A DNA stretch of 33,033 nucleotides from Acidobacteriota bacterium (GCA_903970435.1 CAJCIS010000222.1:1-33033), one strand, 5' to 3'; shown: positions 1-8,448, numbered from the stretch's first letter. Notes: a model not told the origin generated them from the letters alone. Numbers and translations are program-made.

Positions 1-224
1 ACCGGGCCGCTGACGCGCGGGGTCGCCCGGCCGGTATTGGCGTCAAGCGGCGGAATGTCCGGTATCGCAGCGGCAGCGGGCACGGGGTGATGTGCGCAGC
101 CGGACAGGGCGAGGGTGGATCCCCCCAGGACCAATGCACGAAGCATCGGACCAAACAGAGGGCCCAGCATGCGGCCGGGCGCCGGGTCGGCGGCGCGCAT
201 GCGGGATCGCGGCGGTTGCGTCAT
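1..224 (-). CDS. gspD: Probable type II secretion secretin GspD, N-terminal fragment
   Basis: Only the first 74 codons lie in the window; the gene continues past the left edge. The ATG at 224 overlaps the stop of the upstream gspN/C-like gene in an ATGA, and GGGGAG sits six bases before it, so this start is well supported. The fragment carries a lipoprotein-type signal with the lipobox LALSGC (Cys about residue 43), followed by a Pro/Ala-rich linker. A lipidated secretin fits the gene order L-M-N/C-D and is expected to form the outer-membrane channel of the type II secretion system. No secretin or N0 domain is visible here, so the identity rests on context and the lipobox. The signal is long; internal ATGs at residues 9, 19 and 27 would shorten it but lack ribosome binding sites. 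Confidence 0.6.
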   Translation of the reverse strand, partial: MTQPPRSRMRAADPAPGRMLGPLFGPMLRALVLGGSTLALSGCAHHPVPAAAAIPDIPPLDANTGRATPRVSGP

Positions 225-961
225 TGCGGTCTCCCCCGGGGGAACATCGGATTGCGGAAGCCGCCTGGCGCCGGCGGTATCGGGCTGCGCATGACGGGTG
301 GCTGCGGCGGATTGGAATCATCGTTGTCGTCGCTATTGGAGTCGGCCGCCTGGGCCGGCCCGTTGGCCGGAAGACCTTGCGGCAAGGTTCCGGCGCCGTA
401 CACGCCCTGGAACAAAGGCGTGTTCGGCACGATCGGCGCCGGCGGCGTGCGGTTATGGTCGAAGCTCGGATACAGCGTCATGTCGCCCTTGGAGCTTGCG
501 ACGATCACCCGGTCCAGCGCGATCTGGCGTATCGTGCCGTCCTCGATGCTGGCACCTTCCGCGAGCACCACGGGCTTGCCGCCGTCCGGCATGAAAATCG
601 CGCGCCGGCTTGCCCCGGCAATGATGATGCCCGAAAGCCGCGGCAGGCCGCTGGCGGCAATCCGGGCGCCCCCGCCATGAGTTTTGGTTGGCCGCCGGTT
701 CAGCGCGAACAGCGGCCGCGCGGTAATGGTTTCCGCCCAACTGGCGCTATCCTTGTCGGTCTCGTCGGCCCCGGCGTCGGCCCCCGCATCGGCGTTCCCG
801 GACGGGGTGGCATGCGGCGCCTTCACCGCCACCGAAGCGGGCGGGATCGCCGGTGCCTCGGCGGCGGGCAGCCACTCGGATACGAGCAGAAGTCCCAGCA
901 CCGCGCAGGCTCCGGCGAACCAGCGCGCCGGCTTGGCAAGAATGGCTTGCGGGAGATTCAT
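221..961 (-). CDS. GspN/GspC-like type II secretion protein
   Basis: A 246-residue protein with one N-terminal membrane span (about residues 14-32, ending LLLVSEWLPAAEA), an Ala/Asp-rich linker, and a globular part beginning with the sequence ARPLFALNRRP. This part resembles the GspC homology region: a conserved RPLF near its start, then a small beta domain (LSGIIIAG...RAIFMPDGGKPV...). The C-terminus is disordered and Pro/Asn/Asp-rich. GspC-type proteins link the inner-membrane platform to the secretin in the periplasm, matching the position directly before gspD. The start at 961 has a strong AGGAGG seven bases upstream and overlaps the gspM stop as ATGA, so translation is probably coupled. 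In related bacteria such genes are labelled gspN or gspC; I cannot separate the two. Confidence 0.65.
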   Translation of the reverse strand: MNLPQAILAKPARWFAGACAVLGLLLVSEWLPAAEAPAIPPASVAVKAPHATPSGNADAGADAGADETDKDSASWAETITARPLFALNRRPTKTHGGGARIAASGLPRLSGIIIAGASRRAIFMPDGGKPVVLAEGASIEDGTIRQIALDRVIVASSKGDMTLYPSFDHNRTPPAPIVPNTPLFQGVYGAGTLPQGLPANGPAQAADSNSDDNDDSNPPQPPVMRSPIPPAPGGFRNPMFPRGRPQ

Positions 962-1536
962 TCCGTATCCTCCTGTGCCGTGCCGACACGGAAACCATAG
1001 ACGGTAAAGGACGCGTCGAGCGGCAGCTCGGTTTTGTTGAGCGGGCCGCTCGGCGTCGCGGTGAGATGGATGTCGTCGGCCAGCATGCTGGGCTGTGCTT
1101 CCTCCACCGCCTTGAGCAGGGCGACGATGACGCCGAGCTGCGCATTCAGCTCCACCCGCACGCCGATGCGCCGGTAGGCGCCTACCTGCTCGGCCGGCAG
1201 CGTCTCGATGCTGGTCAGCTGGGCATTGGCGGCGGTGGCCATGGTTTGCACCTGTTCCTGCAACGCCGCGCCGGCGATCGCGTCGGTGGCGCCGGACAGC
1301 ACCGACCGGGTCGGCGTCTTGGCGGCCTCGGCGGCCGCCTTCTGCAGCGCCGGCAGCGTGTCGATCAGCGCGCGCTCCCTGGCGGCCTTGGCTTGCAGTT
1401 CGGCGAGGCGGCCGGCGCGGGCGCCGTACCAGTCCAGCACCGGCGCCACGATCCCGATCCACACCACGAGGAGCGCCAGCACGGCGAAGGCAGCGGCCAG
1501 AATTCTGCCGTTGCGGCCGGTGGGCAGGCTTGCCAT
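958..1536 (-). CDS. gspM: Type II secretion system protein GspM
   Basis: A 192-residue bitopic protein with a short cytoplasmic N-terminus, one membrane span (about 11-31, ending GIVAPVLDWYGAR), a coiled coil rich in Ala/Glu/Lys (about 35-70), and a periplasmic ferredoxin-like domain. This layout is typical of GspM, the inner-membrane platform protein that pairs with GspL. The gene begins three bases after the gspL stop and ends in an ATGA overlap with the next gene. No clear ribosome binding site precedes the ATG at 1536, which suggests translational coupling to gspL. The family is poorly conserved in sequence, so the call rests on topology, size and position between gspL-like and gspN/C-like genes. 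Confidence 0.72.
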   Translation of the reverse strand: MASLPTGRNGRILAAAFAVLALLVVWIGIVAPVLDWYGARAGRLAELQAKAARERALIDTLPALQKAAAEAAKTPTRSVLSGATDAIAGAALQEQVQTMATAANAQLTSIETLPAEQVGAYRRIGVRVELNAQLGVIVALLKAVEEAQPSMLADDIHLTATPSGPLNKTELPLDASFTVYGFRVGTAQEDTE

Positions 1537-1539
1537 GGG

Positions 1540-2568
1540 CTAGTCGGCCAAGGTGGCGCTGATGGCGAACACGTCGTTATGTCCGTTTTCGGCGCGGGTC
1601 ACGGGGGCGGTGAAGGACGGATTTTTGATCCGCGGGTCGGCCGAAAGGGCGCTGATCAGCCGGGGCGCGGAGGCCGAGAGGCCGTTCATCGTCATCTTGC
1701 GCTCACGCATGGCGAATTCGGTGAGGTAGCTGTCGTCGGGCAGGATTTCGGTGACCGCGGCGAGCGCCTCCATCACGTCGCCCAGGCGGCGCGTCTCGGC
1801 GGCCACCGCGTCACCGCCCTGGCCAGCGCCCGAAATCCGCCGCCGCAGCGCATTCACCTCGGCCATGCGTGGCGCAAGCCCCGCCAACCGGCCCGAGGCG
1901 GCCTGCATGTCGAGCGATTGCCGCAGGAACGGGCTGATAATCACCAGCGCCAGGAGGGCGCCTAGAATGGAGGCTGCCTGGCGCGTGCTGAGGCGGGACA
2001 CGCCGGCCGAGGGCGTGTGCGCCAGCCGGATGGTGCGGGGCCCGTCCTCGGTTGCTGCCTCGATGACGCTCGGGCGGCCGGCGCACGACGCGAGCAGGTC
2101 GATCAGGTCCTTCACGCCGGCGCGCGGCACCAGGCTCAGGCGCACCGCGAGGCGGCTGCGCGCGCGGTCGCGGGTCTCCACCGTGGAGCCCCAATAGACC
2201 TCATCCACCGCGAAGGGCGTCAGGCGCTCCATGTCGTAGCCGAGCACGCGCTCCAGGTCGCGCTCGGCGGCCAGCGGCAGGTTGACCATGCGTTCCAGCA
2301 GCATATCCGGCGGCAGGCGGAGCAGCACCGGCTCGCCGCCCGGGCGCCCGTTCAGCGCCGCCCGCAACGCTGGCGCGCCCGGCTCGTCCAGCCGCACCGA
2401 CGCGACACGCGCCTCGGCGCCGCGGCGGCGGCGGAACAGGGTGAGCACCCCGTGCGTGGTCGCGTCTGCCACCAGCGCGTTGGCCGCCTGCCCCGATCCG
2501 GGGCGCAAGGCCTCCGGCACCAGGTCCAGCAATTGCTGCCGCCACCACGTGAAAAACTCGACGAACAC
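1540..2568 (-). CDS. gspL: GspL/PilN-like type II secretion platform protein
   Basis: A 342-residue protein with a cytoplasmic actin-like portion (about 30-190), one membrane span (about 198-214, ILGALLALVIISPFL), and a periplasmic region with a coiled coil and a PilN/GspL-type ferredoxin-like domain (about 230-340, including DDSYLTEFAMRERKMTMNGLS). GspL recruits the secretion ATPase GspE to the inner-membrane platform and binds GspM, encoded next. The start is GTG at 2568 with GGGGGA a few bases upstream. It is the first gene of the visible secretion operon; upstream of it lies a family A repeat and an unrelated permease gene, so its promoter should lie in about 2569-2690. PilN of type IV pili is the alternative, but the gspM and gspD-like neighbours favour secretion. 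Confidence 0.7.
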   Translation of the reverse strand: MFVEFFTWWRQQLLDLVPEALRPGSGQAANALVADATTHGVLTLFRRRRGAEARVASVRLDEPGAPALRAALNGRPGGEPVLLRLPPDMLLERMVNLPLAAERDLERVLGYDMERLTPFAVDEVYWGSTVETRDRARSRLAVRLSLVPRAGVKDLIDLLASCAGRPSVIEAATEDGPRTIRLAHTPSAGVSRLSTRQAASILGALLALVIISPFLRQSLDMQAASGRLAGLAPRMAEVNALRRRISGAGQGGDAVAAETRRLGDVMEALAAVTEILPDDSYLTEFAMRERKMTMNGLSASAPRLISALSADPRIKNPSFTAPVTRAENGHNDVFAISATLAD

Positions 2569-2682
2569 GCATTCCCCCAGGGGTTTGGCGTTGGCCTAGC
2601 CGAGGCGAGGGGTGCTTGGGAAGGACGAACGGCCTGGCTTGCGACTTGTTAACCACGTGGCAGGGTGGCCTGCGGAAACCGA

Positions 2683-2781
2683 AGGAAGCATTTCTTTTTT
2701 GAAAAAAAGAGACAAAAAACTTTTGTTTCTGAAGAGCTTAAGGGCCGGCAGGCGCAAATAAATAAAAGTTTTTTGGTTCAT
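2683..2781 (+). repeat. Family A hairpin repeat, copy 1 (one full and one half copy)
   Basis: A full forward copy at about 2683-2730 starts GGAAGCATTTC and contains the hairpin TTCTTTTTTGAAAAAAAGA. It is followed at 2761-2781 by the inverted tail AAAAGTTTTTTGGTTCAT, which ends against the permease stop codon. It separates the start of gspL from the end of the permease gene, both on the minus strand, so it could act as a terminator for the permease transcript. Confidence 0.75.
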
Positions 2782-4158
2782 CTATGCCACCGCAGTTGCC
2801 GCCCTGCGGCGTAATACCGCAAACAACCCCAACACCAGCAGTACGACGGCCAGGCTGGAGAAGAACTGGCTCTGCAGGTCGGGCGTCGCGGCCATGGCGA
2901 TCAGAACGCCGACGATGACCGCAATCGTGCCCCAGGTAGCGTAGGGGAAAAACCACATCCGGATCGTCAACCGCTCCGGTGACGCGGTCTCCATCTGCTG
3001 CCGCAGCCGGATTTCGGCCAGCGCTACCAGCAGATAATTCACCAGCGCAATGGCGCCGGAGGCATTCACCAGGAAGCTGAAGACCACGCCGGGTGAAATG
3101 ACAGAACACGCGATGGCGCCATAGCCGAACACCGCGCCCGCAATGATCGCCCGCGCCGGCACCCGGCGGCGGTTCACCGTCACCAGCCATTGCGGTGCGT
3201 CGCCCTTGGCTGCGAGCTGGAATAGCACGCGCGACGTGACGTAAATGCCGGAATTGAGGCAGCTCAGCACGGCCGTCAGAACCACTACGTTCATGGCGTC
3301 GGCCGCATGCGGAATGCCGACGCGCGCGAGCGCCGTGGCAAAGGGCGATATACCGGGCTTGATTTCGTTCCACGGCACGACGGCCACGATGAGCGTAATG
3401 GACAGCACGAAGAACAACAGAATACGCAACGCAACCGAACTGGTCAGCTTGGCGATGGTGCGCGCACCCTCGTTCGACTCCGCCGCGGCGATCGTGACGA
3501 TCTCCGCGCCGACGAAGGAGAAGATCACGCTGGTCACGCCGGCGAGGATCGCCAGGCCGCCCTTCGGCGCGAACCCGCCATGGCGGGTGAGATTGCCGAA
3601 TGTGGCGCCGGTCGGCGACGTGAGCCCGGTGGCGTAGGCCCCCGCGACACAGATGAACACCAGGATCGCCGCCACCTTGATGGACGAGAACCAGAATTCG
3701 AATTCGCCGAAGGACCGTGCCGACAGCAAATTCACCCCTGTCATCAGGGTGAGGAGGAAAAGTCCGATCTGCCACACCGCGAAGGCGGGGTACCAGGCGT
3801 GCAGAATGCCCGCCCCGGCGATCGCCTCGATCGGCACCACGATCACCCAGAAATACCAGTAGAGCCATCCGGCGGTGAAGCCCGCCCACGCCCCCAGGCC
3901 CAGCCGCGCGAATTCGGTAAAGCTGCCGGTGCCGGGATATGACGACGCCAGTTCGCTCAGCATGCGCATCATGAACAGGATCACCAGACCCGACAGCGCG
4001 TAGCTCAGAATGGCCGCCGGTCCGATCGAGGCAATGGCCGTGCTACTGCCGACGAACAGCCCCGCCCCGATAATTCCGCCGACCGTAATCATGGTGACAT
4101 GCCGCGTCCGCAACCCGCGGCCGAGCTGATTTGAGGCGTCGGTGTTCTGGATCTTCAT
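2782..4158 (-). CDS. Amino acid permease, APC superfamily (AAT/GABA permease type)
   Basis: A 458-residue inner-membrane protein with about twelve hydrophobic spans. The first span carries the AAT-family signature (MITVGGIIGAGLFVGSS), followed by a GPAAILSYALSGLVIL span and a conserved MRMLSELASSYPGTGSF loop. These proteins import amino acids or GABA with protons. The ATG at 4158 (MKIQNTD) is chosen because family members begin a short distance before this first span. An upstream in-frame extension to 4317 would be translated partly from a family B repeat and is unlikely. No substrate can be assigned from sequence. The gene stands alone between a family A repeat and the tRNA. Confidence 0.88.
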   Translation of the reverse strand: MKIQNTDASNQLGRGLRTRHVTMITVGGIIGAGLFVGSSTAIASIGPAAILSYALSGLVILFMMRMLSELASSYPGTGSFTEFARLGLGAWAGFTAGWLYWYFWVIVVPIEAIAGAGILHAWYPAFAVWQIGLFLLTLMTGVNLLSARSFGEFEFWFSSIKVAAILVFICVAGAYATGLTSPTGATFGNLTRHGGFAPKGGLAILAGVTSVIFSFVGAEIVTIAAAESNEGARTIAKLTSSVALRILLFFVLSITLIVAVVPWNEIKPGISPFATALARVGIPHAADAMNVVVLTAVLSCLNSGIYVTSRVLFQLAAKGDAPQWLVTVNRRRVPARAIIAGAVFGYGAIACSVISPGVVFSFLVNASGAIALVNYLLVALAEIRLRQQMETASPERLTIRMWFFPYATWGTIAVIVGVLIAMAATPDLQSQFFSSLAVVLLVLGLFAVLRRRAATAVA

Positions 4159-4240
4159 ACGCGGTGACTCCGGGGCTGGCGCCATGCCAGCCTGCCCGCC
4201 TCCGACACCTCGGTAAAGCAAGCCCTGCTGCGGTCTGTCC

Positions 4241-4355
4241 GGAAAGTCGGGCTGGCGAGTCAGCTGGCGTGATTTTGCCGAGCACGGGAGCGGAGCGGCC
4301 TCTTCGGCCGTGAGCACCGGCGCGCAGGAAAATCGCGTCAGATGGCCACCAGACC
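4241..4355 (-). repeat. Family B palindromic repeat, copy 1
   Basis: Read on the minus strand this matches the copies at 9730-9860 and 9928-10063 closely: left arm GGTGGCCATCTGACG, core GTGCTCACGGCCGAAGAGGC followed by CGCTCCG, and right arm CGCCAGCTGACTCGCCAG. The core forms a small hairpin (CGGCC-GAAGA-GGCCG). It lies between the permease start and the tRNA. No coding function is apparent. Confidence 0.75.
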
Positions 4356-4364
4356 GGCTTCCCC

Positions 4365-4438
4365 TGCGCCCGGCAGGACTTGAACCCGCAACCTAGCCGT
4401 TATGAGCGGCCCGCTCTAACCAGTTGAGCTACAGGCGC
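4365..4438 (-). tRNA. tRNA with CAU anticodon (Met, possibly Ile2)
   Basis: A full cloverleaf can be drawn on the minus strand. The acceptor stem is GCGCCTG with CGGGCGC (one G-U pair), discriminator A at 4365. The D arm is GCTCAACTGGTTAGAGC. The anticodon arm is GGCCG-CTCATAA-CGGCT, giving anticodon CAU (bases 4402-4404), and the T arm is GCGGG-TTCAAGT-CCTGC. The 3' CCA is not encoded. CAU occurs in elongator Met, initiator Met and lysidine-modified Ile2. The first acceptor pair is a normal G-C, so it is not an initiator. Elongator Met is favoured, but Ile2 cannot be excluded by eye. Confidence 0.93.
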
Positions 4439-4533
4439 CAGGGGAGTTCCAAGGTCTGCCCCAGCACGCGCCACCGGGCAAGACGGGGTTCCGTGCGCCT
4501 CCGGCTCGAATCCCGGAAAAATGTTAGCGACCC

Positions 4534-4731
4534 CTAATGCGCCAGACGCCGGCTGCGGCCGGTGACGAATTGCACCGGCGCTCGGTTGGCCGGAACAAAG
4601 GACATGGCGGGCACGGGGGCGACGTCGTCGAGGGTCGCGGAGGCATTCGCGCTGTCGCCGGCGGAGGCCGGCGTCCCGGCCAGAAGCAGAAAAACCGCGC
4701 CGGCTAGGGCAGACTGAAGGATGATGTTCAA
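4534..4731 (-). CDS. Small exported protein, unknown function
   Basis: A 65-residue product starting at TTG 4731, which is preceded by GGAG seven bases upstream. An in-frame GTG at 4788 would add 19 residues but has no ribosome binding site and would bury the signal peptide. From the TTG, residues 1-24 form a clean signal peptide (LNIILQSALAGAVFLLLAGTPASA), cleaved before GDSANAS. The mature part of about 40 residues has no recognisable domain and ends in a basic GRSRRLAH. It is divergent from the H+-pyrophosphatase gene across an A/T-rich region. I do not recognise the family. Confidence 0.5.
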   Translation of the reverse strand: MNIILQSALAGAVFLLLAGTPASAGDSANASATLDDVAPVPAMSFVPANRAPVQFVTGRSRRLAH

Positions 4732-4739
4732 ATTGGGCT

Positions 4740-5002
4740 CCACTGAAATTGACGGCTCAAAGCGACGGGGATGTATATAAATGTGCACGCGCCGAATGGA
4801 GCATTCAACTATTTTTTAATACCAGATACGATTTTTTACGCAATACGCGCTAAGTTTTACCGGAGTTTACCCGTAAAAAGTGCAAAGAAGGCCGGGGCTC
4901 TGCCCCTGGCCTGCCTCTCCCTTGCCTTTTTTCTGCGCTGCGGCAACAAGCCCCGCCAAGGGCCGGCCGGCCCGCCCAACTCACCCGGGGACACATTCAA
5001 AA
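4740..5002. promoter_or_regulatory. Divergent intergenic region upstream of the H+-pyrophosphatase gene
   Basis: This stretch is clearly more A/T-rich than the surrounding genes, especially about 4765-4880 (for example ATGTATATAAATG and ACTATTTTTTAATACC). It separates the minus-strand exported protein from hppA on the plus strand, so promoters for both genes should lie here. I could not identify a convincing -35/-10 pair. The ribosome binding site of hppA is weak (GGGG about 12 bases before the ATG). Confidence 0.35.
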
Positions 5003-7096
5003 ATGCTGGCAAACCTTGCCATTCTAGGCTGCGGCGCCGCCGCCGTGGCCTACGGAGCCATCACAACGCGCCAGGTGCTCGCCGCCGACCCAGGCAACGC
5101 ACGCATGCAGGAAATCTCGGCCGCGGTACAGGAAGGGGCAAACGCCTACCTGAACCGCCAATACCAGACGATCGCCATCGTTGGCGCCGTCGTGCTGGTG
5201 TTTCTCGGCCTGGTTCTGGGCATCCATGTTGCCATCGGGTTCGCCATCGGTGCCGGACTCTCGGGTCTCGCCGGCTATGTCGGCATGAATGTCTCGGTGC
5301 GCGCCAACGTACGCACCGCCGAAGCCAGCCGCAAAGGCCTTGCCGCCGGCCTCGATGTGGCGTTCAAAGCGGGCGCCATCACCGGCATGCTCGTCGTCGG
5401 GCTGGGGCTGCTCGGCGTCACCGGATATTACCTCTTCCTGCGCTCGACCATGCACGGCCCCGACCTGCGCCCCGTGCTGGAAGCCATGGTCGCGCTGTCC
5501 TTCGGCGCCTCGCTGATTTCGATCTTCGCCCGCCTTGGCGGCGGCATCTTTACCAAAGGCGCCGACGTGGGCGCCGACCTGGTCGGCAAGGTCGAGGCCG
5601 GCATTCCCGAGGATGACCCCCGCAACCCGGCCGTGATCGCCGATAACGTTGGCGACAACGTGGGCGATTGCGCCGGCATGGCCGCCGACCTGTTCGAAAC
5701 CTATGCGGTGACCATCGTGGCCACCATGCTGCTGGCCGCGATCTTCTTCACCGACCCGGTGCAGCGCGACGCCGCCATGATGCTGCCGCTGGCCATTGGC
5801 GGGATATGCATCCTGACCAGCATCGTTGGCACCTACTTCGTCCGGCTGGGCGCGACCCAGAATATCATGGGCGCGCTCTACAAGGGCCTGCTGGTCACCG
5901 GCGGCTTGTCGCTGTTCGGCATCGCCTTCGTCATCAGCAAGACCGTCGGCTTCGACGTGCCGCTCGGGCTTCCGGACGGCAGCTTCACCAACGGCGGCCA
6001 CCTGATGGGCTGCGCCGTCGTGGGCCTGGCAGTGACCGGCGCCATCGTGTGGATCACCGAATATTACACCTCCACCGAATACCGGCCGGTGCGCAGCATT
6101 GCGCAAAGCAGCACCACGGGTCATGGCACCAACGTGATCCAGGGTCTGGCGGTGTCGATGGAATCGACCGCGCTGCCGGTGGTGGTGATCTCCATTGGCA
6201 TCATCGTTGCCTACAAGCTGAGCGGCCTGTTCGGCATCGCCACCGCGGCCACCACGATGCTGGCGCTGGCGGGCATGATCGTGGCGCTGGACGCCTACGG
6301 CCCGGTCACCGACAATGCCGGCGGCATCGCTGAGATGGCGGACTTGCCGAAGGACGTCCGCAAGACGACCGACTTGCTCGACGCGGTGGGCAACACCACG
6401 AAAGCCGTCACCAAGGGATACGCCATCGGGTCGGCGGGCCTGGCCTCACTGGTGCTGTTTGCGGCTTACACGCAGGACCTGCAGCACTACTTTCCGGATC
6501 TGAACGTGAATTTCGCGCTGCAGAATCCTTATGTGGTGATCGGGCTCTTTCTTGGTGGCCTGCTGCCTTACCTGTTCGGCTCCATGGGCATGACCGCGGT
6601 TGGCCGCGCGGCGAGCTCCGTCGTCGTGGAAGTGCGGCGGCAGTTCAAGGAAATTCCCGGCATCATGGAAGGCACCGCCAAGCCCGAATACGGCCGCGCG
6701 GTGGACATGCTGACCAAGGCCGCGATTCGCGAAATGATCGTGCCGAGCCTGCTGCCGGTGCTGGCCCCCATCGTGGTTTACTTCGTGGTGGACGCGGCGG
6801 CCGGCCAGGCGGAAGGCTTTGCCACGCTTGGCGCCATGCTGCTCGGCACGATTGTCACCGGCCTGTTCGTGGCGATTTCCATGACGAGCGGCGGCGGCGC
6901 GTGGGACAACGCCAAGAAATACATCGAGGAAGGCAATCACGGCGGCAAGGGCAGCGAAGCTCACAAGGCCGCGGTGACGGGCGACACCGTCGGCGATCCG
7001 TACAAGGATACGGCGGGGCCGGCGGTTAACCCGATGATTAAAATTACGAACATCGTGGCGCTGCTGTTGCTGGCCATGCTCGCAGCCCGGCATTGA
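5003..7096 (+). CDS. hppA: Membrane H+-translocating pyrophosphatase, K+-independent type
   Basis: A 697-residue polytopic enzyme that couples pyrophosphate hydrolysis to proton pumping across the inner membrane. It has the family hallmark [19 protein letters not shown] starting at residue 214, the preceding [20 protein letters not shown] substrate loop, [14 protein letters not shown], and the C-terminal [18 protein letters not shown]. The segment [10 protein letters not shown] has Lys467 and Thr470. By established family knowledge, Lys at this site marks the K+-independent class, while Ala marks the K+-dependent class. The start at 5003 (MLANLAILG) fits homologues that open directly with the first span. 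The soluble pyrophosphatase gene follows 185 bp downstream, on the same strand. Confidence 0.97.
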   Translation: MLANLAILGCGAAAVAYGAITTRQVLAADPGNARMQEISAAVQEGANAYLNRQYQTIAIVGAVVLVFLGLVLGIHVAIGFAIGAGLSGLAGYVGMNVSVRANVRTAEASRKGLAAGLDVAFKAGAITGMLVVGLGLLGVTGYYLFLRSTMHGPDLRPVLEAMVALSFGASLISIFARLGGGIFTKGADVGADLVGKVEAGIPEDDPRNPAVIADNVGDNVGDCAGMAADLFETYAVTIVATMLLAAIFFTDPVQRDAAMMLPLAIGGICILTSIVGTYFVRLGATQNIMGALYKGLLVTGGLSLFGIAFVISKTVGFDVPLGLPDGSFTNGGHLMGCAVVGLAVTGAIVWITEYYTSTEYRPVRSIAQSSTTGHGTNVIQGLAVSMESTALPVVVISIGIIVAYKLSGLFGIATAATTMLALAGMIVALDAYGPVTDNAGGIAEMADLPKDVRKTTDLLDAVGNTTKAVTKGYAIGSAGLASLVLFAAYTQDLQHYFPDLNVNFALQNPYVVIGLFLGGLLPYLFGSMGMTAVGRAASSVVVEVRRQFKEIPGIMEGTAKPEYGRAVDMLTKAAIREMIVPSLLPVLAPIVVYFVVDAAAGQAEGFATLGAMLLGTIVTGLFVAISMTSGGGAWDNAKKYIEEGNHGGKGSEAHKAAVTGDTVGDPYKDTAGPAVNPMIKITNIVALLLLAMLAARH

Positions 7097-7138
7097 GGTG
7101 ATGTGCAAAATCTAACGGATCGAGTTTGGCGCGAAGAC

Positions 7139-7164
7139 GGTGTAATGCGAAGGCGCATTGCACC
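7139..7164 (+). repeat. REP-like hairpin between the two pyrophosphatase genes
   Basis: GGTGTAATGCG, loop AAGG, CGCATTGCACC forms an 11-bp stem with one G-U pair, followed by CTACGGG. Short palindromes ending ATTGCACCCTACGGG recur in many proteobacterial genomes (recollection, not tested here). No T-run follows, so it is not a standard terminator. It could stabilise the hppA mRNA 3' end or shape readthrough into ppa. Confidence 0.5.
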
Positions 7165-7281
7165 CTACGGGGTGGGTACCCGCAGCGGGTCATTTGTTCC
7201 TGGTCTTCTTCTGCACAAAGGTTGCATGGACTCCCGGCGGAGGCAGGCATAGGGCTACTCGCAGCTACTGGACCGAAACAG

Positions 7282-7806
7282 ATGAATGTCAGCAATATGC
7301 CGACGGGGAAAAACCCGCCGCACGACATCAACGTTGTCGTCGAAATTCCGCAGGGATCGTCGGTGAAATACGAGGTGGACAAAACCACCGGCGCGATCGT
7401 GGTGGATCGGTTTTTGTTCTCGCCGATGTCGTACCCCGCGGCCTACGGTTTTATACCCGGGACGTTAGCAGAGGATGGCGATCCGGTCGATGCGCTGGTT
7501 CTGGTGCCGGCCGCCGTGGTGCCGGGCGCGGTCATTCGCTGCCGCCCGATCGGCGTGCTGCATATGGAGGACGAGGCCGGGCCGGACGAGAAAATCATCT
7601 GCGTGCCGCATGACAAGGTTCATCCGCTGCACGGCAGCATCACCAGCGTCGACGATCTGCCGCTGATCATGCGCCGTGCGTTCGAGCATTTCTTCGATAC
7701 CTACAAGAACCTCGAGCCGGGGAAATGGGTCAAGGTGCAGGGCTGGGGCGGCGTCGCGGACGCCTGCGCGGTCATTTCGAAAGCAATTAAAGCGGCGGCG
7801 CCTTAG
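7282..7806 (+). CDS. ppa: Soluble inorganic pyrophosphatase, family I
   Basis: A 174-residue cytoplasmic enzyme that hydrolyses pyrophosphate to two phosphates. All active-site positions known from the E. coli enzyme are visible: Glu21, Lys29, Glu31, Arg43, Tyr51, Tyr55 and the Asp cluster in EDGDPVDAL (Asp65, Asp67, Asp70). The length is normal for the family. The ATG at 7282 gives the expected short N-terminus ([20 protein letters not shown]); longer in-frame starts run through noncoding leader. Placement downstream of hppA puts a heat-releasing and an energy-conserving pyrophosphatase side by side. A family A repeat follows eleven bases after the stop and probably ends the transcript. Confidence 0.97.
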   Translation: MNVSNMPTGKNPPHDINVVVEIPQGSSVKYEVDKTTGAIVVDRFLFSPMSYPAAYGFIPGTLAEDGDPVDALVLVPAAVVPGAVIRCRPIGVLHMEDEAGPDEKIICVPHDKVHPLHGSITSVDDLPLIMRRAFEHFFDTYKNLEPGKWVKVQGWGGVADACAVISKAIKAAAP

Positions 7807-7816
7807 CGAGGGCCGC

Positions 7817-7864
7817 GGAAGCAGTTCTTTTTTGAAAAAAAGGAACCAAAAGACTTTTACTCTG
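7817..7864 (+). repeat. Family A hairpin repeat, copy 2
   Basis: A near-complete forward copy: GGAAGCAGTTC, then TTTTTTGAAAAAAAGGAACC, then AAAAGACTTTTAC. It sits between the convergent ppa and DUF1697 genes and contains the TAA stop of the DUF1697 gene. The A/T hairpin flanked by T-runs on both strands fits a bidirectional terminator. Confidence 0.78.
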
Positions 7865-8432
7865 TTTGGGGCTCAATTCCACACAGTTTTGTCATTGTCG
7901 TCCAATTCCGCATTGTTGCCGTATCGGCGGCAGCGCGGGTGAAGGCTTTCAGCATGGCGCTTTCGAGAATGCCGCCGGCGCACCATAGAAATGCGGCGTG
8001 CGGCACGAGGGCCATTCGGTCGGCGCCCCAATCCTGAGCGGCGAGTGCCGCCACGCGTGGCGGCGGCGCACCGCCGGCGAATAGCGCCACCAGCAGGCGC
8101 GCGGGGTCGGTTGCCGTGCCGGGGAAGGGGTGGGCCGCCAGAATGGCGCGCAGATCGGCGACCGGCAGCACGATAACGCGCGTGACAACGCCAAGATCGG
8201 CGAGGGCCGAAGAAATGGATGCCTCTGCGTCGCCGCCGGTGCCGCGAAACAAGACGTTTCCGCTATTCAGCAAGGTGCGCACATCTGTGTAACCAAGCCG
8301 CTCCACGGCGCCGCGCAGATCCGCCATGGCAATGCGATTGGCCCGGCCGACATTAACGCCCCGCAACAAAGCCACAAAGCCCACGGCAGGTTCAGGATCC
8401 AAGTGCAAAAGTTTTTTGGTTCTTTTTTTCAA
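7857..8432 (-). CDS. DUF1697 domain protein
   Basis: A protein of up to 191 residues with the DUF1697 hallmarks: FVALLRGVNVGRANRIAM near the N-terminus, LLNSGNVLFRG, and a C-terminal TMRNWTTMTKL. The function of this family is not established. The start is uncertain. The longest form begins at TTG 8432 inside a family A repeat (MKKRTKKLLHLD), with GGAAG about ten bases upstream; family members usually begin only a few residues before FVALLRG, which would match a TTG or GTG at about residues 9-17. The stop codon also lies in a family A repeat (copy 2), so the gene is enclosed by two inverted copies. Confidence 0.85.
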   Translation of the reverse strand: MKKRTKKLLHLDPEPAVGFVALLRGVNVGRANRIAMADLRGAVERLGYTDVRTLLNSGNVLFRGTGGDAEASISSALADLGVVTRVIVLPVADLRAILAAHPFPGTATDPARLLVALFAGGAPPPRVAALAAQDWGADRMALVPHAAFLWCAGGILESAMLKAFTRAAADTATMRNWTTMTKLCGIEPQTE

Positions 8433-8448
8433 AAAAGAACGACTTCCT
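8402..8448 (-). repeat. Family A hairpin repeat, copy 3
   Basis: On the minus strand it reads GGAAGTCGTTC, then TTTTTTGAAAAAAAGAACC, then AAAAAACTTTTGCAC. It sits between the thyX stop and the DUF1697 reading frame and includes the TTG from which the longest DUF1697 product would start. It is inverted relative to copy 2. Confidence 0.78.

Noticed and set aside
221-1462. A single 413-codon minus-strand gene covering both gspN/C and gspM
   Set aside because: The part upstream of 961 is an out-of-frame reading of gspM; a strong AGGAGG marks the true start at 961.
853-1965. A 370-codon plus-strand frame opposite gspM and gspL
   Set aside because: Low-complexity Gly/Arg/His-rich shadow of the minus-strand secretion genes.
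2596-2781. A 61-codon minus-strand ORF between gspL and the permease
   Set aside because: Most of it is a translation of the family A repeat; no ribosome site or conserved domain.
4159-4317. A longer N-terminus for the amino acid permease
   Set aside because: The extension would read through a family B repeat and precedes a normal family start at 4158.
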